Of a stretch of DNA of 64,000 bases, positions 51,577-59,431 are shown one piece after another. Below the pieces are notes generated by a model. The model did no database searches, was not told the origin of the DNA, and saw only the letters and a list, made by a program, of their open reading frames with translations. This DNA comes from PFJX01 sp044227325 (GTDB lineage: Bacteria > Pseudomonadota > Gammaproteobacteria > Burkholderiales > Thiobacillaceae), in contig JBGAFI010000004.1 in the NCBI GenBank assembly GCA_044227325.1, forward strand, positions 186,001 through 250,000. Direction: 5' to 3'. Within the stretch, counting starts at the first letter, position 1; each line of letters opens with the position of its first letter. The translations under genes were made by a program, and so were the position numbers.

Positions 51577-54465
51577 ATGTTGTCCTTCGACGAAAAGCTG
51601 AAGCTGCTCCGGGTCAACTCCTTCCTCGGCGACGCGCCTTTGGCGCTGCTGGCCGAGCTGGCCGAGAGCACCGACGAAGAGGCGTTCGGGGTGGGCGACT
51701 TCATCTTCGCCGCGAGCGATCCGGCCGACAAGTTCTACCTCCTCATCGACGGCGTGGTCGGCCATCCCGAGATCCGGGAAAACCTGGTCCGGCGCTCGAT
51801 GACGCGTCAGGTCGCGACGCCAGGACAGATGTTCGGCTTCGCCGCCGCCGTGTCCGGACAGCCCGCCCGCGTCACCTCGGCCATCTGCGAAACGCCGACC
51901 CGGGTGCTCGGCGTGCGGGGCCTCCGCTTCCAGCAGCTTTGCTACAAATACGGCCCCGACGGCCATGGCCTGCTGCAGGGGCTTGTACGCGCCCACGCCG
52001 GCTACGAGCGGATCCTGCTGGGGCCGCCGGGTTGGGTGTCGGTCAGGAACGCGGGCAAGGTCATGGGCGTTGGGCACAAGACCGACATCGTGCTCCACGA
52101 CTGCTCGATCGAAATCCGGAGCGGCGAATGTTGCGCCGTCGTGGGCCCGTCCGGCTGCGGCAAGACGACGCTGGTCGATCTCATCGCGGGTCGGGAAACC
52201 CTGACCGAGGGCGCCATCTACCTCGACGGGGAACTGATCAACTGGCCCGGCGCGAAAATCATGGACGCAGCCGGCGCGATCATGGTCGCGCAAAAGGATG
52301 GGCTATGGCCGCAGATCAGCGTGCGCGCCAATCTGATGCGGGCGGCCTCGGCGCTGGATCCGGTCGATGACGCAGCCGGGATGGCGCGCGTCGACTCGAT
52401 CCTGCATCGGCTCGGCCTCGCGGACACCGCCGACCGTCTTCCCGGCGACGTCCCGCCCTGGCATATCCGCTGCGCTCAAATTCTGCGGACATTCCTGCGC
52501 GATCCCCGAGTCGTCGTGCTGGACGATCCCGGCGAGGGCCTCGACGCGGCCGGCAAGGCCGCGCTCCGCGCATTTCTGCTGGAGCTGCTGCGCATCGCCG
52601 GCGGCAAGACCTTCCTGCTGATGACCCGGGATGCGGACGAGGCCCGCTCGTTGGCGACCCGGACCATGCTGATGAGTCATCGCCGCTGGCCCACGCCGCT
52701 CACCACCATGATCGAGGTACCCCGGGAACAGGACGAGCGCGCGTTCCATGTCCGGCCGCCGGCACCGGACGCATCCGCGCCGGCCACCGTGTCCGCGCCG
52801 CCACCGCGCCGGACGGCCGCCGCCCAGGCGCCGCCCGGGAACGCGAACCACATCAGGACATCCTTGGCGGCCGGCCGCTTCTTCTGGAGCGTGGAATTCA
52901 TCCCGTCCGTGGACAAGATTCTGCGCGACGCCCTCGGCAAGCTTGGCGGCATCGCCGAAGCCATGAAGCACGACGCGTCGCTGGCGGGTTTCGCCATCAC
53001 CGACAGGGTGCACTCCAGCCGGGATCCCGATCCGGTCGCCGCCGGCACCAACCTGCTGGCGCAAAGCGGCAAGCAACCCCTGGTCCATTTCTCCGGCAAG
53101 GACCGGGACATCGAGGATCTGGCGGAAACCCTCGCCCGGATGAAAGCCGCCGGTCTCGAGAACATGCTGGCGCTGACCGGCGATCGCTTGAACCCGGAGC
53201 CCAAGGACCGCCGCCCCCGCTATCTGGAATCCGTTTCGGCCATCCAGGAGGCGAAGAGATTCGACCCGGGCATCTTCGTCGCCGCGGCGCTCAACCCGTT
53301 CAAGTATCGGGAGGACGACGCGATGGCCCAGTACCTCAAGCTGGGCAAGAAGGTCAAAGCCGGCGCGGACTGCATCATCACCCAGATCGGCTTCGACATG
53401 CGCAAGTACGAGGAGGCGCTGTTCTGGGTCGACATCCGGGATTACCGCGTGCCGCTGGTCGCCAACGTCATGCCCATGTCGGCGCCGCGCGCCCGCTACA
53501 TCCGGCAACACCAGCTCGCCGGCGTGACCGTCACCGACTCCTTCCTGGCCCTGCTCGAAGCCGAGGAGCGCCTGCTGGGGGACAAGGGCGCGTCGCGGGT
53601 GCTGCGGCGCCTGGCCCTGCAGATCATCGGCCTGCGCATATACGGTTACGCGGGCATCCAGCTCACCGGCGTGCATTCCGCGGAGAAATTGTCCGCCTTG
53701 CGCGCCCAGGTCGATGCGCTCGCCGACCTTTGCGCCGACCGGATCGCCTGGGGCAAGGCCTGGGAAGAATCCTTCACGCTCACCGAAGGCGGGCGCGCCG
53801 ATCCGGTGCCGGCCCAGGCGCCGTGGTACATGGCGGACCAGCGCACGCGGCACGCGAAAAAGCGGGAACTGTGGAAATTCAAATTCATGCGCGGCGTCCA
53901 TGACCTGGCCTTCGGCCACGGCTTGGGCGCCAGCCTTGCCGCGCCGATCTTCCGCGCGGTCGAGCGTGGCAGCCTGGCCGACTCGCTTCTCCTGCGCGTC
54001 GAGCACGGCATGAAGGGACGCCTGTTCGGCTGCGAAAGCTGCGGCCTGTGCCGCCTCGCGGCCACCCAGTACATCTGTCCGGAGACTTGCCCCAAGGGCC
54101 TGGCGAACGGCGCCTGCGGCGGCACGACGGACAACCTGTGCGAATTCCGGGACCGCGAATGCATCCACAGCGTGAAATACCGGATCGCCAAGGACGCCGG
54201 CAAACTCGACCAACTGGAGAACTGGCTGATCCCGGCGGTTCCGCGACAACTGCGCAACACGTCCTCGTGGCCACCCCATTTCCGGGGCGAGGGCGTGGAC
54301 ATGGAGGAGAAGGCCGCCGCCGCCGCGCCACCCGCCGCCGCCGCCCAGGCGGCGATCCTGCCGGTCAGCATCGCGAAGACCGGAAGACGCGGCCAACCCG
54401 CGGACGCGCTTGTCGGAGGGTGGGGGAATTACGGCGCGCCCGCGCCGAATCAGGAGACAGGCTGA
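51577..54465 (+). CDS. Methylene-THF reductase fused to a cNMP-type sensor and a degenerate ABC ATPase
   Basis: This is a 962-residue protein. The ATG at 51,577 has GGAAGGA in front; the open frame upstream overlaps 5-FCL. Residues of about 15-130 are a cNMP-type beta-roll (ATPGQMFGFAAAVSGQPARV). Residues of about 165-390 are an ABC ATPase with good Walker A (GPSGCGKTTLVDLIAG) and Q-loop (VAQKDGLWPQ), but no LSGGQ (DVPPWHIRCAQ) and Walker B VVLDDPGEGLD without the catalytic Glu. Residues of about 435-790 are MetF (FFWSVEFIPS, LALTGDRLNPEPKDRR). The end has a MetV-like Cys-rich unit (GCESCGLCRL, CPETCPKGLANGACGG). The enzyme would reduce methylene-THF to methyl-THF under control of the added domains. 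Confidence 0.9.
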   Translation: MLSFDEKLKLLRVNSFLGDAPLALLAELAESTDEEAFGVGDFIFAASDPADKFYLLIDGVVGHPEIRENLVRRSMTRQVATPGQMFGFAAAVSGQPARVTSAICETPTRVLGVRGLRFQQLCYKYGPDGHGLLQGLVRAHAGYERILLGPPGWVSVRNAGKVMGVGHKTDIVLHDCSIEIRSGECCAVVGPSGCGKTTLVDLIAGRETLTEGAIYLDGELINWPGAKIMDAAGAIMVAQKDGLWPQISVRANLMRAASALDPVDDAAGMARVDSILHRLGLADTADRLPGDVPPWHIRCAQILRTFLRDPRVVVLDDPGEGLDAAGKAALRAFLLELLRIAGGKTFLLMTRDADEARSLATRTMLMSHRRWPTPLTTMIEVPREQDERAFHVRPPAPDASAPATVSAPPPRRTAAAQAPPGNANHIRTSLAAGRFFWSVEFIPSVDKILRDALGKLGGIAEAMKHDASLAGFAITDRVHSSRDPDPVAAGTNLLAQSGKQPLVHFSGKDRDIEDLAETLARMKAAGLENMLALTGDRLNPEPKDRRPRYLESVSAIQEAKRFDPGIFVAAALNPFKYREDDAMAQYLKLGKKVKAGADCIITQIGFDMRKYEEALFWVDIRDYRVPLVANVMPMSAPRARYIRQHQLAGVTVTDSFLALLEAEERLLGDKGASRVLRRLALQIIGLRIYGYAGIQLTGVHSAEKLSALRAQVDALADLCADRIAWGKAWEESFTLTEGGRADPVPAQAPWYMADQRTRHAKKRELWKFKFMRGVHDLAFGHGLGASLAAPIFRAVERGSLADSLLLRVEHGMKGRLFGCESCGLCRLAATQYICPETCPKGLANGACGGTTDNLCEFRDRECIHSVKYRIAKDAGKLDQLENWLIPAVPRQLRNTSSWPPHFRGEGVDMEEKAAAAAPPAAAAQAAILPVSIAKTGRRGQPADALVGGWGNYGAPAPNQETG

Positions 54466-55559
54466 CGTGGCAGGCGCTTGGCCGGATCGTAGAACGGCAA
54501 CCTGGCCACCTGCGCCCTGCGTCCATCGGCCAGCTCCACCAGCGTCCCCGGATGGCGCTCGTCGTAGCCGACGAATCCCAGCCCCAGGACGCGTCCCAGG
54601 ATAGGCGACAGGCATTGGCTGGTGAGATGGTTCGCGGCCGGCCCTGCCCCGGGCGCCACACCGGCGCCGGCGCTCTCGGCCAAACGGCGAAATCCGGCCG
54701 CGCCGCGATCCCTCGGCAGCAACCCGACCAGCTTGCGCGCGGGGGGGTTCCAGCGCCGCACCCGCAACGCCTCGGCCCCCAGGAAGGGGGCGCCGTCGAC
54801 CCTGAGCAGGCGGCCGAGCCCGAGTTCGCCGGGAGTGGCGGGGACCGCCAGCTCACGGGAAAACAGAATGTGTCCGGCTTCTATCCTGAGACTGTCCGCC
54901 GACTCGAAACCGCATTCCGACAAACCTGCCGCGGCGCCCACGGCGACCAGGCGCCGCCATAGCGCGGGCATCTCGGCGGTGACGATTTCATAGCCGAGTT
55001 CGCCGGCATAGCCGATGCGCGCCACCCAGACCGGCACCCCCGAAAATCCCCACGAGACGAAACCGTAATAGGGCAGCGTGGCCCATGGGTAGTCCGGAAA
55101 GCAACGGCTCAGCACCTCCAGACTCCTTGGGCCTTGCACGGCGCACACGGCCAGGCGCGGGGAACAATCGGTCAAGGTGATGTCATGGTCGGCGGCAAGC
55201 CGCTCGAGATGCGCCAGATCGCTCCTGCGCCCGGTGAAGATGGAGAAACGGTCGCGCCGGTGACACCACACCGTGGCATCGTTGAAGACGCTACCGTCCT
55301 CCCGGCAGATCAGGGTATAGGCGATCCGCCCCGGCCGCAGCCGGCCAAGATCCCGGACCTGCAGGCGGTCCAGATAGGCCAGGCAGCCGGGTCCGTCCAG
55401 CGCGAAACAGGCCATGAACGAGAAATCGAACAGGCCCGCGCCGCGCCGGGTGCTCAAATGTTCCGCGCTGGGTTCCGAGAAAACCCGCGGCGTCGCAATG
55501 CCAGGCCCCAGTTCCATGGTGGCGATGCCCCGCTCGGCGAAATATCCGGCCAGCGTCAT
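54450..55559 (-). CDS. GcvT-family (aminomethyltransferase-like) THF protein
   Basis: This is a 369-residue protein of the GcvT/DmdA/YgfZ superfamily that binds folate. Blocks include GLFDFSFMACFALDGPGCLA (here in two parts, GLFDFSFMA and CFALDGPGCLAYLDRL), REDGSVFNDATVWC with the Asp used by T-protein, and GYAGELGYEIVTA. The C-terminal barrel has FLGAEALRVRRWNPPARKL. Members move methyl or methylene groups to THF, for example in O-demethylation or DMSP demethylation. It is the last gene of the PanB-cNMP-TauE operon and overlaps the end of the metF fusion gene tail to tail by 16 bp. The substrate is unknown; it could feed a second C1 source into the pool. Confidence 0.85.
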   Translation of the reverse strand: MTLAGYFAERGIATMELGPGIATPRVFSEPSAEHLSTRRGAGLFDFSFMACFALDGPGCLAYLDRLQVRDLGRLRPGRIAYTLICREDGSVFNDATVWCHRRDRFSIFTGRRSDLAHLERLAADHDITLTDCSPRLAVCAVQGPRSLEVLSRCFPDYPWATLPYYGFVSWGFSGVPVWVARIGYAGELGYEIVTAEMPALWRRLVAVGAAAGLSECGFESADSLRIEAGHILFSRELAVPATPGELGLGRLLRVDGAPFLGAEALRVRRWNPPARKLVGLLPRDRGAAGFRRLAESAGAGVAPGAGPAANHLTSQCLSPILGRVLGLGFVGYDERHPGTLVELADGRRAQVARLPFYDPAKRLPRQPVS

Positions 55560-55568
55560 CGCCTCGCC

Positions 55569-56324
55569 TCAAGCCCACAGGACGCGGGCCATCAAGGCCG
55601 CGCCGACGAGGACGCAGAGGATGCCGACGATGCCGCGCAAGCGTTGCGCGTTCATCGCGTGCACGATCCAGACACCGAAACAGACGCCGACGAGCTCGAT
55701 CAAGGTGACGACCACGGCGATCCTGAAATCGATCGATCCGTAACGCAGATTGCCGAGCGTCCCGGAAATCGCCGCCAGGATTTGGATCACCTGGCTGGCG
55801 CCGATGGCGGTCAGCGGCGCGAATCGGAACAGCACCATGATGGGCACCGACAACGCGGGCCCGCCGACGCCGGTGAGGCCGGAACCGAAACCGACCACGG
55901 CGCCGATGGCGAGCAGCATGGCCCGCTGCGATGCGGGCCTGTCCCCGAGGACGGTGGGCCGGGTCGAGCCGCGTCCCAGCAGGGTGTAGACGCCCGCGAA
56001 CACGATCACCGACGCCAGAATCAGGGAAAGCATGGCGGCCTGGAGATGCGCGTTCGCCCATGCGCCGATGAAGCCGAACAAGGCGCTGCCGATGCACACC
56101 GGCATGGTGATCCGCCAGTCGATGCTGCCGCGCCGCTGGAACAGGATCGTTCCGACGATGCCCGTGAAGATGAAGCTGAACAACGCGGTGGCCATCGCCT
56201 CGTGAACGGCCAGCCCGCCGAGAAGATTGAGCGCGGGAATCAGCAGGATGCCGCCGATGCCGACCGCGCCGATCAGCACGCCGACACCCAGAGAGACGAT
56301 CCAAAGCGAAGCGACCGTCAGCAC
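55569..56324 (-). CDS. TauE/SafE-family anion exporter
   Basis: This is a 251-residue membrane protein of about eight helices with the two repeated TauE/SafE halves (GVGVLIGAVGIGGILLIP and GAVVGFGSGLTGVGGPALSVP). The GTG at 56,324 has GGAGAGAAAACG before it; the longer frame upstream crosses the cNMP gene. Relatives export sulfite, sulfoacetate or similar anions. It would be the outlet for sulfite if the substrate is a sulfonate. A terminator-like hairpin lies just upstream (56,339-56,373). Confidence 0.9.
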   Translation of the reverse strand: MLTVASLWIVSLGVGVLIGAVGIGGILLIPALNLLGGLAVHEAMATALFSFIFTGIVGTILFQRRGSIDWRITMPVCIGSALFGFIGAWANAHLQAAMLSLILASVIVFAGVYTLLGRGSTRPTVLGDRPASQRAMLLAIGAVVGFGSGLTGVGGPALSVPIMVLFRFAPLTAIGASQVIQILAAISGTLGNLRYGSIDFRIAVVVTLIELVGVCFGVWIVHAMNAQRLRGIVGILCVLVGAALMARVLWA

Positions 56325-56338
56325 CGTTTTCTCTCCGC

Positions 56339-56373
56339 AAAAAAAAGGGGCATTACCGCGCGAGCAATGCCCC
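56339..56373 (-). terminator. Internal terminator between the cNMP gene and tauE
   Basis: On the minus strand: GGGGCATT / AATGCCCC, 8-bp stem with an 11-nt loop, followed by eight T. It lies after the stop of the cNMP protein and 15 nt before the TauE start, so it should reduce expression of the last two genes of the operon. Confidence 0.85.
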
Positions 56374-56398
56374 AAATGGAGACTCTCACAAGTGCCGT

Positions 56399-56860
56399 TC
56401 AGCCGGCGGCGAAAGCGGCCAGCGTTCCCGTGATAAGCAGCGTAAGTTGCTTCATGATCAGAAAACCAAGCGTGTGATCCCGCTCCATCAAGCTCAGCAG
56501 CCCATCCCCGTTGATCGCCAGGACCGTGCACGGCGTCAGGCACGACGCCGTCGCGATCCGGTAGCTGGCGGTCGGCGTCAACGCCGCCCAGCCGAACACC
56601 TTGCCACGGCGAAGGATGTCCCCCGACGAGGCGTCGCGGCCGGCAAAACCGAGCGTGAACTTGACCGTGCCCTCGACAAGCACATAGAAGCTGGAGGCCG
56701 CGTCGCCCTGCTTGTAGATATAGCTGCGGTCCTCGTAGGGCCGCAACTGGCTGATGCTGGCGATCTTCTCCAACTGCGCGGGCGTCAGGTTGGCGAAAAA
56801 CTCCGTGTTCGACAGGACATCGACCGGGGTGAGCACTTGCGGTGTCAACACTTGGTTCAT
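56399..56860 (-). CDS. Stand-alone cNMP-type sensor protein
   Basis: This is a 153-residue protein made only of a CRP/cNMP-type beta-roll (RPYEDRSYIYKQGDAASSFY, then GKVFGWAALTPTASYRIATA) with no DNA-binding domain. The cassette has Trp where cAMP binders have Glu, like the fused domains in the ferredoxin and permease of this module. It is 5 bp after the PanB-like gene and before the internal terminator. It may act in trans on the fused proteins, or sense the same ligand. The last 25 residues are a hydrophobic helix. Confidence 0.85.
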   Translation of the reverse strand: MNQVLTPQVLTPVDVLSNTEFFANLTPAQLEKIASISQLRPYEDRSYIYKQGDAASSFYVLVEGTVKFTLGFAGRDASSGDILRRGKVFGWAALTPTASYRIATASCLTPCTVLAINGDGLLSLMERDHTLGFLIMKQLTLLITGTLAAFAAG

Positions 56861-56865
56861 GATCG

Positions 56866-57774
56866 TTACTTTTTCCAGCCCACGAGTTCCTTGAATCGCT
56901 GCAGCTCTTCATCCTTCATGAAGACCGAGTGTTCCTTGCCTGGATACACCCGCTCCTTCACGTCGCTCATGTAATCGACGTAGACCTTCTCCAGGATCGG
57001 CACGAGGTCGTGGTAGATCTTCGAGTGCCGGGGCACGTGCTTCTCATAGAGATGGAACAGGTCCGAGCCGATGATGTGCACGCCGTCGCCCTTGTTCCCC
57101 GCGCCCAGGCTGATGACGGGAACCGGCAAGGTTTCCGTCAGGTATTCGCAAACCTCGGAGGTGGTGACCTCGCACATGATCGAGAAACAACCGGCGTCGA
57201 CCATGGCCAGCGCGTCGTCGATCAGTTCCTTGGCGCGATCCGCCGTTTTGCCCTGGGCCTGGAAACCGCCGAGTTGCGGCATGCGCATCGGCGTGACGCC
57301 GATGTGCCCCTGCACGGGAATGCCCGCCTTGATGATCGCCTCGATGTTTTTTGCGTGGTGCTGGTTGCCTTCGCACTTCATGACCTCGGCTCCCCCCTTC
57401 GCCACGAACTGGGCCGCGTTGTCGACGGCCTGCTGGGGCGAGATGTGAAAACTCATGTAGGGCATATCGACCATGCGAAGGCCGTATTGGGACCCGCGCT
57501 TGACCGCCTGGGCCATGAACATCACTTCCTCGAACGACACCGAAGTCGTGTCCTCATGCCCGAAAAGCACCATCCCGCCCGTATCGCTGACGCACAAAAT
57601 ATCGACGCCGACACGATCCGCGACGATCGCGTTTTCGTAATCGTAAACCGCGAGCTGGACGATCGGCTCTCCGCGCTGCTTCTTCGCGAGAAGCTGCGGG
57701 ATGGTGACCCGCTTGCGCTTTGCGGGCTCCGCGGCTTTTGCTGCGGTCGGGCTTACCTCTTTCGTGATAGACAT
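56866..57774 (-). CDS. Ketopantoate hydroxymethyltransferase (PanB)-like protein
   Basis: This is a 302-residue PanB-fold enzyme. Family residues are kept: the metal Asp in CVSDTGGMVLFG and MVDMPYMSF, a Lys/Glu block in EVMKCEGNQHH, GHIGVTPMRMPQLGGFQAQG and the acidic SIMCEV. Several blocks differ from housekeeping PanB (LTAYDYP is LAVYDYE, VGDSLG is VSDTGG), and the N-terminus has about 25 extra residues. PanB moves a hydroxymethyl group from methylene-THF to ketoisovalerate. In this folate module it may act on another acceptor or trap formaldehyde. It is the first gene of a sigma-54 operon with cNMP, TauE and GcvT-like genes. Confidence 0.85.
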   Translation of the reverse strand: MSITKEVSPTAAKAAEPAKRKRVTIPQLLAKKQRGEPIVQLAVYDYENAIVADRVGVDILCVSDTGGMVLFGHEDTTSVSFEEVMFMAQAVKRGSQYGLRMVDMPYMSFHISPQQAVDNAAQFVAKGGAEVMKCEGNQHHAKNIEAIIKAGIPVQGHIGVTPMRMPQLGGFQAQGKTADRAKELIDDALAMVDAGCFSIMCEVTTSEVCEYLTETLPVPVISLGAGNKGDGVHIIGSDLFHLYEKHVPRHSKIYHDLVPILEKVYVDYMSDVKERVYPGKEHSVFMKDEELQRFKELVGWKK

Positions 57775-57848
57775 TCATTTCTCCTCTTGGGGTTGCATTC
57801 GTGTGGACTAGAGATACCCATGACGCTCGGTTACCCTGAGACCAGACT

Positions 57849-57864
57849 AGCAAAACGAATGCCA
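57849..57864 (-). promoter_or_regulatory. Sigma-54 promoter of the panB-like operon
   Basis: Read on the minus strand: TGGCATTCGTTTTGCT, GG-N10-GC spacing. The leader to the PanB-like ATG is about 64 nt. Confidence 0.8.
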
Positions 57865-57925
57865 AGTTATTTTTTATTTAAAATCAATACATTAGCTAAC
57901 ATCTACAGCGTGGCGGAGCACTTAT

Positions 57926-57940
57926 GTTTCGGGAGGAAAC
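57926..57940. promoter_or_regulatory. Activator site (UAS), GTTTC-N5-GAAAC
   Basis: GTTTCGGGAGGAAAC, about 96 bp upstream of the predicted start of the panB-like transcript. A GAAAC half site follows near 57,957. Confidence 0.65.
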
Positions 57941-57979
57941 ACCCGCTCGACGAGACGAAACAGCGCCGGCTGCCCAGTC

Positions 57980-59431
57980 TCACGCCGCATGGGTGGCGAG
58001 CCACTCGCTCGCGGAATATTTCGCTTCCGAGCTATCGCGAAACAGGCCCCAGCGGTTGCGGCGCACCCACAGCGCCTTGCGGCCTATGCCCAACATGGCC
58101 GCCAGCTCGATTTCCGTATGGTTATGCTGATTCTCGATGATGAATTTCTTTATGTATTCTTCTATGGAAAGCGGGCCGCCGACCCGGGTCGGCGCCTGCC
58201 GCTCCTTCGGCAACAGCGGCAGCATGCCGAGCAGATCCTCGCAGCTCAACACATCCGATTGCGCCAGGATGGTCGCGCGCTCGATCAAGTTTTGCAGCTC
58301 GCGGACATTGCCCGGCCAGTCGTAGCGGTTCAGGAAATCCAGCAGGTTCTTGTCCATCCCGTTGATTCGCTTGCCCAGCTTGCGGCTGTAGTCATCTATG
58401 AACTTGCGGGCCAGGATCTCGACGTCCATGCCGCGCTCGCGCAATGGCGGGATATGGATGCTGATCACGTTCAAGCGGTAATACAGATCCGCCCGGAACG
58501 TCCCCTTCTCCGTCTCCTCCTTGAGATCCCGGTTGCATGCCGCCAGGAACCGCGTATCGGTGAAGAAGCTTTGCGTCGCGCCCAGCGGCCTGACCTGCCG
58601 TTCCTGGATCACTCGCAGCAGTTTTACTTGCAGGTTCAAGGGCAGTTCGGCGATTTCGTCCAGGAACAGGGTACCGCCGCTTGCCTCGCGGATGAGACCC
58701 TCGTTTGCGTTGACGGCGCCGGTAAACGCGCCCTTGGTGTGCCCGAACAGTTCCGACTCCAGGAGCTCACCGGGAATGGCGCCGCAGTTGATCGCCACGA
58801 AAGGCCCGTTCGCGCACTTGCTGGAATAGTGAATGGCTTGGGCGACCAATTCCTTGCCCGTGCCGCTTTCACCCTGGATCAAGACGTTGACATCCGAGGA
58901 AGCGACCCGCTGGACCAGTTCCAGCACGCGTTTGATGCTGTCGCTTTCGCCGATGATCTGCTTGCTGTTGTACGCCTTCTTCAAGTTGCGCTTGAGGACG
59001 GCGTTCTCTTTGCGCATGCGGCGTTCACCCAGCGCCCGCTCCACGGCGAAGCCGAATTCGTCGTTCGCGAACGGCTTGATGATGTAGTCGGTCGCGCCGA
59101 TGCGAAGCGCTTCAATGGCGTTTTCCACCGACGAATAGCTGGTCATCAGGATGACGGGGACGTCGCTGTTCTGCCTTTTGACTTCCTGGATGATGTCCAG
59201 GCCGCTGGCCTCGGGCAATTTCAGGTCGGTAATGACCAGGTCGAAGTCTTCCGTGCGGACCTTTTCCAAACCGACGGCGCCGCTGGTCGTGACCACCGCC
59301 ACGTAGCCGGCGGTCTGCAAGATGGCTTCGACGCATTGCCCGATGCTGGCTTCGTCGTCGATAACCAGGACACGCTCGTTACTTCGGGTCGCTTTAGAGA
59401 CTGGATCCGCATCGAACGCCTTCATCGTCAT
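57980..59431 (-). CDS. NtrC-type sigma-54 response regulator
   Basis: This is a 483-residue activator. The receiver domain has the phospho-Asp in LVITDLKLPEASG (about residue 65). The AAA+ domain keeps GESGTGKELVAQ (Walker A), the sigma-54 contact GAFTGA and GGTLFLDEIAELP (Walker B). A Fis-type helix-turn-helix closes the protein (TEIELAAMLGIGRKALW). An ATG at 59,431 overlaps the kinase stop; one at 59,425 has better RBS spacing. It should bind the GTTTC-N5-GAAAC sites and switch on the five sigma-54 promoters of this block. Confidence 0.94.
   Translation of the reverse strand: MTMKAFDADPVSKATRSNERVLVIDDEASIGQCVEAILQTAGYVAVVTTSGAVGLEKVRTEDFDLVITDLKLPEASGLDIIQEVKRQNSDVPVILMTSYSSVENAIEALRIGATDYIIKPFANDEFGFAVERALGERRMRKENAVLKRNLKKAYNSKQIIGESDSIKRVLELVQRVASSDVNVLIQGESGTGKELVAQAIHYSSKCANGPFVAINCGAIPGELLESELFGHTKGAFTGAVNANEGLIREASGGTLFLDEIAELPLNLQVKLLRVIQERQVRPLGATQSFFTDTRFLAACNRDLKEETEKGTFRADLYYRLNVISIHIPPLRERGMDVEILARKFIDDYSRKLGKRINGMDKNLLDFLNRYDWPGNVRELQNLIERATILAQSDVLSCEDLLGMLPLLPKERQAPTRVGGPLSIEEYIKKFIIENQHNHTEIELAAMLGIGRKALWVRRNRWGLFRDSSEAKYSASEWLATHAA

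Noticed and set aside
52303..54615. 770-codon minus-strand open frame
   Set aside because: Antisense to the metF fusion and without any family feature.
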